The notes: generated by a model from the letters alone, not told the origin. DNA of 12,511 nt from Beroe ovata (GCA_946803715.1 CAMPET010000044.1:73561-86071); one strand, 5' to 3'. Numbered from the stretch's first letter, positions 1 to 8,160 are shown. Numbers and translations are program-made.

Positions 1-35
<35 letters not shown>
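1..35. repeat. (CA)n microsatellite
   Basis: A perfect CA dinucleotide run starts at the window edge and probably continues to the left. Confidence 0.97.
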
Positions 36-38
<3 letters not shown>

Positions 39-648
39 TATATCCATATGCAGTGCATCGGGTTCCCATCATTGGCTGCTAGCTTAACCAATGACTATCA
101 TACGTAGTGTAACATGGGCGTATATATACGCGAGTGCGTACTCACTATTATGAGTAACGCAGTGTATATCCATGATTAGAGTACCAAGACTTCATGTATG
201 AAGTGATGTGCGTTCACGAGTGCTCCCCGACTTTCACCCTGGTTTAACACACAAGTTTTCCTCATTTGAATAGCAGACAATCACTCAGACAAGATGGCGC
301 CTATATATGCGCCAACTGGGCGTGCAATCGGCGCAAAGATTGTCCAGTGGACTGCAGTGATCGCAGCGGGGTCTGATACATACATGAGTGATGTTTCAGA
401 AATTGTGTGACCCTGAATGTTGGTGTGGTTATCTACATTGTTTCCTCCGGACAGCGCGGTGTCACGTGGCGGTGTCATGAGTACATTGACACATTGACAC
501 GTGCACTGGTATTAGGAGAGATAGGTATTAGCACGTGTTCTCCCATCCGGATCAATCGTCAAGGACAATGGGAAAGGGGAGACTATTGGATTGGAGTTTT
601 CTCAGAACTCATAAACTGATACGATGCATGAAATGTAGATGATTATAA
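36..648. other. No gene recognised; possible 3' UTR and flank
   Basis: About 610 bp of moderately AT-rich sequence lie downstream of the putative stop at 649. Short open frames exist on both strands but none has good splice sites, family resemblance or coding character. A small tandem duplication (CATTGACA twice) is at about 484-500. Confidence 0.5.
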
Positions 649-687
649 TTATACTATCGATGCCACCCAATCGAACTGGAATACCCT
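649..687 (-). CDS. Unrecognised gene, putative last exon
   Basis: A strong pyrimidine tract and acceptor (cttttctcctccatgctag|AGG) precede 12 codons, RVFQFDWVASIV, and TAA at 649-651. The phase matches the preceding exon across a 123-bp intron. Another frame from the same acceptor reads GIPVRLGGIDSIIIIIYISC and is open longer but would need a different upstream phase. No AATAAA for this strand was found in the following 600 bp. Confidence 0.35.
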   Translation of the reverse strand, partial: RVFQFDWVASIV

Positions 688-2398
688 CTAGCATGGAGGA
701 GAAAAGATTTGGGAAGGAACAACACACACACGCACACACACACACAAACACTCACACAGATACACACAGTACACACACACTACACACACACACAAATACT
801 CAGTACTCACTGGTGCATCTTCGTGGGGTGGTGGAGGGGCGGCGGACGATGATTTCCGGAATTGTGGGACAATCTTGCTGACTGGGTAGAGCACGCTCTC
901 TTTCCTTGTCCTCTTGACAGGAACTGTGGCGGGCGGGGTCTCCTCTTCACCCATGATCTTATTGTTCTGAGAGTAGGAGAGGTGAGGAGTGGAGTGAGGC
1001 GAGGAGTGAGGAGAGGAGAGGAGAAGAGTGAGGAGAGGTGAGGGTAGGAGTGAGTCAGAGAGAAGAAGTGAGGTGAGAATAGGAGAGGTGAGGTGAGGAG
1101 TGGAGTGAGGAATGAGTCAGTGAGAAGAAGTGTAGAGGAGTGACGTGAAATGAGAAGGAGTGAGTTGAGGTGAGAAGAGTGGTAAGAAGGAGTGAGGGTA
1201 GGGAAAGTGATGGAAGAGACTTTGGGATTGAAACGAGGGGAAGAGAATTTTGATAGAGTGTTGAGTTGAAGTGAAGTAGATATATAGGAGGTGAGGAGAT
1301 ATGAGGATGAGCTAAATTAGGAAGTAATGAGGAAAAACTAGGAAATATGAAGTCAACGGGAAGTGATTAATTATCACAAATCATCAAGTCTAACTTAATA
1401 CAAACGCGCTCGTGATAATCTGACAACACATAATATATACGAATTATTACACTTAGATGAGATTGGTAAACAAATGCCGTCAATTACAAACAGATCAAGA
1501 TTCGCAGTGGATATCGTATAGACCTGCATAATATCTCTGAATATACGAGGGAATCATGTCGTGAGCTATTCACAATTCCTTGGAGAAAGGAGTCAGTTGT
1601 TACAAAATGATTAAGATTCGACACACTTTGGCTAATTTTGGGTAGATATGTTGTTTATAAGCCCATTTTATCATGAGCAAAGCGGTGTTAGAGTGCGTAA
1701 TTTATTGAAGTTATTATCTGCTTATACAGTAGGAATTTACAGAAGACTGGCGGTACGATTTGAGCCGAAGGGTTTGCGCACAATTCTAGAGTAACTGAGG
1801 ATTAGAATCGAACGGCAATATTTTATCATCAGAAGAATGGGAAATGATCAGTTGTATTCACTGGAAATTGTAGAGATCTGAGAAAGCTTCCCCAATTATA
1901 ACTACAATGGAACACCAATTTCAATCAAACAAAGAATTAGCTTACATTCCGTCCGAATGCTGATTTAACTGGAAGAGTTGACTTGTACTTTGAGTCACCA
2001 CCTAACAGTAGCTCCTGGAGAAACAGAAAAGTGTAAAGTTGGGAGCAATCGGCCATGGGTTATTCGATTTAAGCTGATTTCAACCGAATTTCGGTTGATC
2101 TTCGAGTGGATTTCTTGACACGAAATTCACGCAATAGGTACACCTACTCATGTGATGAGTGAACCAACAAATGAGTAAAAATGTAAATGCCAACCGGGCA
2201 GTCTGGAGGAAGTTCGACCCTGATCCTCCAGACCGCAACGTCTACCTTGGAGCCTTGGGTAGAGTATTTCTTGTGGGGAACTGTTGTTGTTGTTGTTGCC
2301 TCAGAGTGACTGCAGTTGTGATTGTTGCTGCTGTTGTTGCTGTTACTGTTCTTACTACTTTTGCTGCAGCTGTTGTTGTTGTTGTTGTTGCTGCTGCT

Positions 2399-2429
<31 letters not shown>

Positions 2430-3637
2430 TTGTTGTTGTTGCTGTTACTGTTCTTCCTACTGTTGCTGCTGCTGTTGTTGTTACTGTTCTTATTACTGTT
2501 GCTGCTGCTGCTGTTGTTGTTGTTGTTGTCGTAGTTGCTGTTGTTGTTGCTGTTGATTCTCCTCCCTATATAGGGTGTCTCGAGATTGGTGATTGTTGAC
2601 TGGCTGAATGTATCGTTCCTGAAATATAAACCTGACATCACATGATGACTCGGTTCAACATTAATTGGCAAACCCAATCGCCAAAAGCAGACGCCCATCA
2701 CAGAGAAACGATGTAACAAATATTAAACCAAATCAAAATTGTAAGAAAATTTACTTTTCACGTTTCCTTCACCTAAGCACAGCACATCAACAACACCCGA
2801 CAACCAAAATAATATCCTAATTCGGATGTGAAAAGTAAAAACAGGCTCCCACTCCGCACTCATACACACATAGTCTGCAGAAGCTGAAAACAACAAGGTT
2901 GTCAATACGAATCTCTCATTTATCTTGACTACAAATATTATATTCTGGGCAATTATCACGCGCGAGTTATATTTATACAAATTTAATATATATATGGCGC
3001 AAAGCAGTTCTGTGGTCATTGGTCTTATGACCACACTTATTATATATGCTTGTGCCACTGATTTGAGTAGACAGTCATTACATGACTGCTAAAGTAGACT
3101 TCCAGCGACGACATCCATAGTCCATGAACAATTCGATATGTGTCCACACTCCACATGACGATTCATAAATTAGACGTGGAGTAAACATGGGAGTCCCAGG
3201 CACGTAGCCACGCCCCCCCTCCTGTCTACTTGCCCTAGGGTGTCCATAGTTTACCCAAGAGAAGATGATGTGTGTGCTGTTTGACATGGATAATGTTTGA
3301 ATGCGTGAATGTGTAGCACACAAACACTGACAGACAGACACGTGGTGATGCTCTACTGTTAGACATCTAGTTGAACGCCAGTGTCTATTTTGACGACAAA
3401 GAGGTAGGAATAATAACTTGGTAAACAGAGCAAGCAGACTTGTGATCGTTCTGAGGAAAGGATTGCAGATTTCTGCAGAACCATAGTTCCACAAATATTC
3501 AATCATCACTCGGAAACTCTGAGCTATCAAAAATGTAAGTCATGAACGCATGTATCACATAATCAGACAGTTCCTTCTTTAACCTACCATTCTGATTCAG
3601 AGGAGGATGATGATGGATCTAACGCCAGAGATTCCAT
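649..3637 (-). CDS. Unrecognised five-exon gene; predicted 228-residue low-complexity, basic protein
   Basis: Exons 3637-3588, 2618-2246, 2014-1946, 966-811 and 687-649 join in phase and give 687 coding bases including TAA. The chain starts MESLALDPSSSSSESEW, continues with an Asn/Ser tract (about residues 39-119), then KKYSTQGSK, a 23-residue exon, a basic and proline-rich exon, and a short end RVFQFDWVASIV. No family, signal peptide or membrane segment was recognised. Basic clusters (KRTRK) and low complexity suggest an intracellular, perhaps nuclear protein; that is inference. Support comes from mostly strong splice sites and from five phases that all agree. The start is the least certain part: the frame is open upstream of the ATG, so 3588-3637 could belong to an internal exon. 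Introns are 969, 231, 979 and 123 bp. Confidence 0.45.
721..796. repeat. Imperfect (CA)n tract in a short intron
   Basis: CA repeats are interrupted by CACTCACA, GATAC and AGTAC. The tract fills much of the 123-bp intron 688-810 of the five-exon gene model and supplies GT-rich sequence just after its donor. Confidence 0.9.
811..966 (-). CDS. Unrecognised gene, basic and proline-rich exon
   Basis: The acceptor cctactctcag|AAC follows a several-hundred-base pyrimidine tract, and the donor CACCA|GTGAGT is consensus. The 52 codons read NNKIMGEEETPPATVPVKRT, RKESVLYPVSKIVPQFRKSS and a proline-rich end APPPPHEDAP. Both ends are at codon boundaries. KRTRKES is a possible nuclear localisation or phosphorylation site. 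An in-frame Met is the fifth residue, so the exon could instead begin a gene, with its first four codons as leader. Confidence 0.5.
968..1345. repeat. Long purine-rich tract (GAGGTGAGGAGT-like)
   Basis: The plus strand is almost purely G/A with regular T for several hundred bases, built from degenerate GAGG-, GTGAGG- and AGGAGT-type units, densest at 975-1135. On the minus strand it is a pyrimidine tract that runs straight into the acceptor at 967-968 and fills the 3' part of the 979-bp intron. Mirror-symmetric polypurine DNA of this kind can form triplexes. Confidence 0.8.
1946..2014 (-). CDS. Unrecognised gene, 23-codon exon
   Basis: A near-ideal acceptor (acttttctgtttctccag|GAG) and the donor AAT|GTAAGC bound exactly 23 codons reading ELLLGGDSKYKSTLPVKSAF then GRN. 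Both ends fall on codon boundaries. The site quality on both sides makes this one of the better exon calls outside the phosphatase gene. No domain was recognised. Confidence 0.5.
2079..2098. repeat. Short inverted repeat CAACCGA/TCGGTTG
   Basis: Seven-base arms CAACCGA and TCGGTTG flank a 3-base loop. It sits in the 231-bp intron 2015-2245 of the five-exon model. No function is suggested. Confidence 0.6.
2201..2233. repeat. 10-bp perfect hairpin
   Basis: GTCTGGAGGA (2201-2210) and TCCTCCAGAC (2224-2233) are perfect complements around a 13-base loop. It lies just inside the proposed intron 2015-2245, 13 bases after the donor, in a GC-rich patch unlike its surroundings. Confidence 0.8.
2246..2618 (-). 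CDS. Unrecognised gene, Asn/Ser-rich exon made of a triplet repeat
   Basis: The acceptor is ggtttatatttcag|GAACG and the proposed donor is CCAAG|GTAGAC. In the chosen frame the 373 bp are fully open: NDTFSQSTITNLETPYIGRR, an Asn/Ser tract of roughly 80 residues, then ATTTTTVPHKKYSTQGSK. One base completes the split codon before it, and it ends on a codon boundary that fits the next exon. A second frame starting at the same acceptor reads ERYIQPVNNHQSRDTLYREE, then Q7-LR-Q11 and TAA (2493-2495), and would make a natural polyglutamine C-terminus. That frame does not fit the phase of the exon at 3588-3637. Which frame is used is open. Confidence 0.4.
2281..2554. repeat. Compound trinucleotide repeat (GTT/GCT; AAC/AGC on minus)
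   Basis: About 270 bp of TTG/CTG triplets are interrupted by TACTGTTCTTACTAC-type blocks. On the minus strand they read Asn/Ser, Gln (with stops) or Thr/Ala, depending on frame. The TACTG..TTCTTA interruptions recur about every 40-100 bp, suggesting internal duplication. The Asn/Ser frame is the only one open from end to end and is used in the proposed exon 2246-2618. Confidence 0.95.
3588..3637 (-). CDS. Unrecognised gene, putative first coding exon
   Basis: ATG at 3637 in the context GACATGG opens MESLALDPSSSSSESE, and two bases (TG) remain before the donor ATG|GTAGGT. With the G that opens the next exon the split codon is Trp. The acidic serine run is typical of real coding low complexity. 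The frame is also open for 11 codons and more upstream, with possible acceptors (ttacag, tatag), so this may be part of an internal exon. Confidence 0.35.
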
Positions 3638-3694
3638 GTCGTGTATGTGGCAGAGAAGTACTATAGTAGTCCTGTAAACCTCATTTCCAGCTAC

Positions 3695-3750
3695 TTAGCA
3701 ATGATTCAGTTTATTAACCGACCTCAGCTTTTTTACAACGCTCGATACTT
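3695..3750 (-). CDS. Putative last exon of a second unrecognised minus-strand gene
   Basis: The acceptor ctctgcccattcttctctag|AA is excellent. Two bases finish a split codon, then VSSVVKKLRSVNKLNHC and TAA at 3695-3697. The helical, basic reading fits in phase behind the exon at 4498-4576, which would make the junction ITDVRQVSSVVKKL. An AATAAA (complement of 3710-3715) lies inside the last codons, 12 bases before the stop. The ATG of the next minus-strand gene model is only 57 bp further on. No family was recognised. Confidence 0.35.
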
Positions 3751-4226
3751 CTAGAGAAGAATGGGCAGAGAATTGGATAATGCATTTAGGTACTATATTT
3801 ACCAAGGTTTTACGATAGAGTATCGCTATGAACAACCTACTTGAACCGATTATAAATGGGAAAACGCACACGGTCAAATCGCCGGAAATGTGCAATTGCA
3901 GAAGTGCGGAATATATATACTAAACACAGATATCAGCAGGATTATCAGAATGTCGAAAACAGACGTGATCAATAGCATAATGATGTTTGTAGATATTATA
4001 CAAATAAATCACCGTGGAATAATTATGATGACTGCCGGCGGCGGCATCCCAAATTATACCCAGGAGATACAGATATCGTATATGACGAGGAGGAGGAGAT
4101 ATATCTCACGATATAACTTGATTGTCCGTGATCAGCTGTCAATCATTTGTCTCATTAATTTATTATACCTGCACAGCATAGCTTGTGGTGTGGAGCGTCG
4201 GATATATCGAGCGAATTTATAATCAG

Positions 4227-4403
4227 ATGAAATTGACACCAGATGTCAGTCATGATGATTTGGTCAATGCGCCGATCTCGTTGACCTTATTATACAGCCA
4301 GTTCACTGACCTGGCACCTTCAAACCTTGACACCATGACACCTTCTGATGACGCAACGCATCCAATTGTACGCAGTACAACCATATCCGTATCGGAATAC
4401 TAA
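4227..4403 (+). CDS. Weak plus-strand open frame, unrecognised
   Basis: An ATG-initiated frame reads MKLTPDVSHDDLVNAPISLT and continues to TAA at 4401-4403 inside the first 12-bp repeat unit (59 residues). It has an acidic, protein-like composition, and an acceptor-like ttatacctgcacag lies upstream near 4171. It overlaps the intron of a minus-strand gene model and contains TTGACACC motifs similar to the repeat at 11451-11957, so it may be repeat-derived. Confidence 0.12.
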   Translation: MKLTPDVSHDDLVNAPISLTLLYSQFTDLAPSNLDTMTPSDDATHPIVRSTTISVSEY

Positions 4404-4462
4404 TCGGAATACTAATCGGAATACTAATCGGAATACTAATCAGAATACTAATCGGAATACTG
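4391..4462. repeat. 12-bp minisatellite, 6 copies
   Basis: The unit is ATCGGAATACTA, present six times without length change; only copies 5 (ATCAGAATACTA) and 6 (final G) differ. It lies in the intron just downstream of the putative donor at 4497. Confidence 0.97.
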
Positions 4463-4497
4463 GAATGGATCACATAGAAAACTATAGATTCACTCAC

Positions 4498-4576
4498 GTC
4501 TGACGTCTGTGATCATTGAATCTCCGACTTCACCACCAGCAGAAGATCTGTATCCACCCCCTGTCTGCCTAACGAC
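4498..4576 (-). CDS. Putative internal exon of the same unrecognised gene
   Basis: The acceptor tgtattttggcag|GTC and the consensus donor CAGAC|GTGAGT bound 79 bp with one fully open frame: VVRQTGGGYRSSAGGEVGDS then MITDVR plus one base. It fits in phase with the exon at 3695-3750 over a 747-bp intron. Upstream, a strong donor (AGG|GTAAGT, exon end 4709) could belong to a preceding exon ending CVLTTQGEKR, but its acceptor is poor. Domain content is unknown; Gly/Ser richness suggests a linker. Confidence 0.35.
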
Positions 4577-4746
4577 CTGCCAAAATACAGATTTAATGAA
4601 GCACTTTAGCAAATGGACAATGGACATCGGGATAAGATGAGATGGCTCAATCTTTATAATCAAAAAGCAGAATCATTATCAGCATCAGACCAAATTGGGA
4701 AAACTTACCCTTTTCTCTCCTTGGGTAGTGAGAACGCAAGGGACTC

Positions 4747-4819
4747 AAACACCGGTGTTTATTAAGGATCTGACGCCTATTAAGGATCTGACGCCTAACA
4801 CAGGGGTTATCTGTGTTAG
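4747..4819. repeat. Palindrome, 18-bp duplication and 9-bp hairpin in a row
   Basis: AAACACCGGTGTTT (4747-4760) is a perfect 14-bp palindrome. It abuts two identical 18-bp copies of ATTAAGGATCTGACGCCT (4761-4778 and 4779-4796). A hairpin follows: CTAACACAG (4795-4803), a 7-base loop, CTGTGTTAG (4811-4819). The cluster lies upstream (minus-strand sense) of the gene model ending at 3695. A small mobile element or regulatory block is possible; neither is shown. Confidence 0.85.
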
Positions 4820-4828
4820 AGGGGTGAT

Positions 4829-6042
4829 TTTTCGCAGATCTGCAAGTGTCGGGAAGTATAAATACTCAGGGAAGATTAATATGCAACGAATGAAGCATCA
4901 AAAGCTCCGTAAATGCCGGAGTTCGTGAGTTATTCCACAGTAAAGTTATTTAAATCACATACGGCTTCCGATATTATTCTTATTGCCCGATAATATTCAT
5001 TATTCATCGGGTTTATAACATATCATTTCAACGAGGAAAGAGGAAAAGATCGCAAGTAGAATATCGTAATGCACTCTTGAGTCCTTGTTATCAGAAGAAT
5101 CCAATTCACCAGATTATAACTGAGCATGAATGAATGGTATCTGCATTGTGCACTGTATGGATGTACGAGAACAAGCTGGATCGTGACTCCAGAAAAACTG
5201 ATCGGATGCACAAACACTCGACCTTGAGCCTGAAATATAAACCTCCACGGTTATTACTGTGGAGTAAATGGGAACAGAGCACGGAAAGGCAGAGTAGTAA
5301 CGATCAATTTAAAGCAGGAAGTTTATGTATGAAACAGTAAGGTGGAATTCTAAGGAGATTTACGGTCGGAAAGTATGCGTAAGCAATAAGCATGGACTCA
5401 TGAGGCTTGATAGCAAAACCATGGCCAAGCTTCTCAGTAAAATGGAATTTTCCTAAACAAAGCGAGTAAAACATCATTGCTAACTCTGGGCGCCTAGGAA
5501 TAGCTATAGGTATGCTATAAACGTGATCTGAGATGCGAAGTTATCATTTTATACATGGCTTGGTATCTCCCAGGTAGCAGATCTGATCGGATCATATTCC
5601 GCCTAGTGGGGGGAATATCAGGAGAAAAATGATCAAAATTTATATAATGAACTTTAATAACATACATGATATGACATTTGCATGAGAAGATTTACATGGC
5701 GAGACGTCCAGTTATACCACACACACATAACATAACATCTCCGGAAATTTATTATTAGACACGAACAAAGCTGAAGTCTCCCTGATCTGAAGTTAACATG
5801 AATAATTAGAGTGAGGGATTCTGGTCTGAAATTAGGGTAAAGATTAGTACTGCACGGGGGGCTTAATTCCATAAGTGCGCTCCTTAAATCTGCCTGCGGG
5901 ATATAAGTGTTATTCACTAATCCATTAATTTATAGTAATACAGCATCATGAGCAGGCAGGGAAGTCCAGTCAAACAGACACGCAAAGGATTGTTATCATA
6001 GAGCGATTTGTTCACTGTGATCCAAGCTTTTCAGAGGGATTT
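4829..6042. other. No confident gene; scattered exon-like signals
   Basis: AT-rich sequence. The best isolated signal is a strong minus-strand acceptor (ctgatattccccccactag) with exon start at 5602, followed by AEYDPIRSATWEIPSHV before a stop; a donor at 5554 is weak. Another acceptor (cttatatcccgcag) lies near 5900. Upstream exons of the gene ending at 3695 should lie here or further right, but none could be tied in. Confidence 0.4.
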
Positions 6043-6100
6043 TTATGGAAATTCACTTTCTTCAAGAAAGTTTCTAATTCTTGTGAATTTTATCAGTCCA
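6043..6100 (-). CDS. Possible last exon of a third minus-strand gene
   Basis: After the pyrimidine-rich acceptor ctctgtgttgcctgcggccag, one base completes a codon and then GLIKFTRIRNFLEESEFP and TAA follow. The peptide looks protein-like (basic helix, acidic end), but nothing upstream was linked to it. The sequence upstream on this strand soon becomes the 11-bp minisatellite. It may be chance. Confidence 0.17.
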
Positions 6101-6204
6101 CTGGCCGCAGGCAACACAGAGGATATGGACTGACAACATATTAAATACTGACAGACTGACAGAAGTGCAGAATGCAGATTAGTAAGTCCATATATTTCAG
6201 GAAA

Positions 6205-6446
6205 ATGACAGGGAGATGACAGGGAGATGACAGGAAGATGCCAGGAAGATGACAGGGAGATGGCAGGAAGATGACAAGGAGATGACAGGGAGATGGCAGG
6301 GAGATGACAGGAAGATGACAGGAAGATGCCAGGAAGATGGCAGGAAGATGACAGGAAGATGACAGGAAGATGACAGGAAGATGACAGGGAGATGACAGGA
6401 AGATGACAGGAAGATGACAGGCAGATGACAGGGAGATGGCAGGAAG
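6205..6446. repeat. 11-bp minisatellite, 22 copies
   Basis: The unit is ATGACAGGAAG, with common variants GGGAG, GCCAGG and GGCAGG. All 22 copies keep exactly 11 bp over 242 bp. Because 11 is not a multiple of 3, the long open frames through it on the minus strand cycle through SCHLPVIFLS-like peptides and are artefacts. Confidence 0.97.
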
Positions 6447-6585
6447 ATATAGGCCAGGGACAACTATGGCACGAGTTGAATAATATTTCAGTGGCGTGCA
6501 ATATCACACTGCAATATCATCAGGATTGTGATATCAGCACGTGTAATTTCGTGGTTATATCGTACTGGGATTATTTCATCATAAT

Positions 6586-6735
6586 ATTGCGTGGGGGGGA
6601 CAAGGATTGTGTATTAATATTGTGTGGAGGGGACAAGGGTTGTGTGGATGGGGTTAATATTGTGTGGAGGGGACAAGGGTTGTGTGGGGTTAATATTGTG
6701 TAGAGGGGAAAAGGGTTGTGGGGGGTTGATATTGG
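6586..6735. repeat. G-rich minisatellite, unit 33-40 bp, about 4 copies
   Basis: Blocks of AATATTGTGTGGAGGGGACAAGGGTTGTGTGG recur with ACAAGG anchors at 6600, 6633, 6673 and 6709. The plus strand is strongly G-rich, with runs of four or more G, so G-quadruplex formation is possible. Confidence 0.85.
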
Positions 6736-6780
6736 GGTTAATCAGAGATGATTTGTGTACGAGGGGTGAAGTTGTGTTAT

Positions 6781-7004
6781 ACATACGAACGGATACATAC
6801 GAACAGACACATACGAACAGACACATAAGAACAGATACATGCGACGAGACACATACGAACAGACACAAACGAACAGACACATACGAACAGACACAAACGA
6901 ACAGACACATACGAACAGACACATACGAACAGACACATACAAACAGACACATACAAACAGACACAAACGAAGAGACACATACAAACAGATACATACAAAC
7001 AGAC
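6781..7004. repeat. 14-bp minisatellite, 16 copies
   Basis: The unit is ACATACGAACAGAC, kept at exactly 14 bp for 16 copies with substitutions such as ACAAAC and ATACAAAC. It begins only 45 bp after the G-rich minisatellite. Open frames through it (RTDTYEQTHTN or CVCSYVSV peptides) are repeat products and are not counted as genes. Confidence 0.97.
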
Positions 7005-8090
7005 ACAGACACAGCAATCATAACGCGATGGTGACCGGTGAAGTCAACAAGGATCATGGTGGTGAAGTTAACTGTCCGTATAACAATGAGCTCGATCCCC
7101 ATCACATTATCACACGCCTCACGCGGATTATAGCATGTTGAATGCTAATCATGATCGATCTTAATCACCGATCTTAATATATAGTGATCATTGACTGAAG
7201 GTGATGCTAGTCCGCTAATGCAAGCCGCGAGAATAAGTTTGCGCCGCGGGCGCAACGAAATTCTTGACAGGGTCTACTTAACTTTTTATCATCGATTCTT
7301 AACATCGATTTTTTTATCATCGATCGACGAAGTGATCATGGATCAACATGATCAATGATTATTTGTAACGGACCATGATTATCAGCTGAATCCCAGTGAC
7401 CATCATGGCAAACAGCCAACAGGCATCCGCGCAATTTGATGAAACCTTGATGTACGGGGGATTCTTGATAAAATTGTCCGGAATAAATAGAAGGACATAG
7501 CTGAGGGCAGCTTAGGACAATGTAAAAATGATCTTACGAGATGGAATGACTACACTCCGTCTATGAAACTCAGGACTATCACAAGAAAATCTGAATTTGA
7601 GAACTAAAGGAAAAATCCTTCGTCGAAACATAAATAAGTAACGAAATTATGTAAGCAGAAAGCGTTCGCAAATGAATTAAACAGACGTATTTTTCAAAAT
7701 TAATTCATGATATGCGATGTGTTTTATGCGAAAAAAGCGAAGACAGGAATGTGGTAAATGAACTTAAATTTACTTAGAATAATTCTTGTATAAATATAAG
7801 GGAGGCAAACACCAATAGTTTGCGTATTATTATCTAAACATTCACTTGGAATTATAATCAGTAAACGATGAGCAGGTACTAACCATTATTCAAAGCAATA
7901 ATCGATGTCAGTTTTTGATTAAACACACAAACGCACAAATAAAAGGCCCAAACACACGAAAAACACACGCTTGCTACTCCGCTGCCATAAGACCGTGAAG
8001 AAGCTAGGCCACAGGGAGCCAGGCCCCAATTAAACTCCAATTATCATTTTTAACCCAACAATATGATCGAGACTAACGTTCACATGATGT
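7005..8090. other. No gene recognised; palindrome-rich AT DNA
   Basis: Between 7140 and 7370 there are many ATCGAT and TGATCA-type palindromes and a GC-rich hairpin at 7239-7255. A short plus-strand frame from ATG 7404 reads MANSQQASAQFDETLMYGGF then LIKLSGINRRT and stops; the GFLxKxSGxxxRR pattern recalls the start of a PH domain, but it is too short to support. The rest shows nothing coding. Confidence 0.45.
7239..7255. repeat. GC-rich hairpin TTGCGCC-gcg-GGCGCAA
   Basis: Seven-base perfect arms with a 3-base loop and a CCGCGG core stand in otherwise AT-rich DNA. No run of T follows that would suggest a terminator. Confidence 0.75.
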
Positions 8091-8095
8091 CAGTG

Positions 8096-8160
8096 ACACA
8101 CACACACACACACACACAGTGTTACACNACACACAAACACATACACACACACACACACAT
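8096..8160. repeat. (CA)n microsatellite with an N
   Basis: CA repeats are interrupted by GTGTTACAC; an unresolved base is at 8128. Its true length is uncertain. Confidence 0.95.

Noticed and set aside
2144-2280. Minus-strand peptide VAVWRIRVELPPDCPVGIY, considered as a transglutaminase N-domain exon
   Set aside because: The resemblance is limited to a short PPDCPVGxY-like pattern, no donor follows, and a donor (AAG|GTAGAC) precedes it that fits the five-exon model.
2773-2883. Minus-strand exon with a strong acceptor (ttgttgttttcag) and donor (TTAG|GTGAAG)
   Set aside because: One frame is open, but its outgoing phase does not fit the strong acceptor at 2619, only the weak one 13 bases earlier, and the peptide looks random. 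It could be an alternative exon.
3078-3530. 150-codon minus-strand frame
   Set aside because: It has internal acceptor-like sites (tttcctcag near 3440) but no coherent exon pair in phase with neighbours and no recognisable protein. Part reads well (MIEYLWNYGSAEICNPFLRT) and deserves a search, but no model could be built.
3469-3540. Plus-strand exon ending AAAAAT|GTAAGT
   Set aside because: The acceptor is poor, the open frame is short, and no partner exon is visible on this strand.
6043-6507. Long minus-strand frame of SCHLPVISLS-type repeats
   Set aside because: It is translation of the 11-bp minisatellite, which lacks stops in several frames; only the non-repeat end 6043-6100 was kept, at low confidence.
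4391-7004. CRISPR array
   Set aside because: The repeats are head-to-tail with no unique spacers, and the context is a eukaryotic intron-containing genome.
6614-7141. Long frames on both strands through 6781-7004 (CVCSYVSV and RTDTYEQT repeats)
   Set aside because: They are products of the 14-bp minisatellite, open in several frames on both strands.
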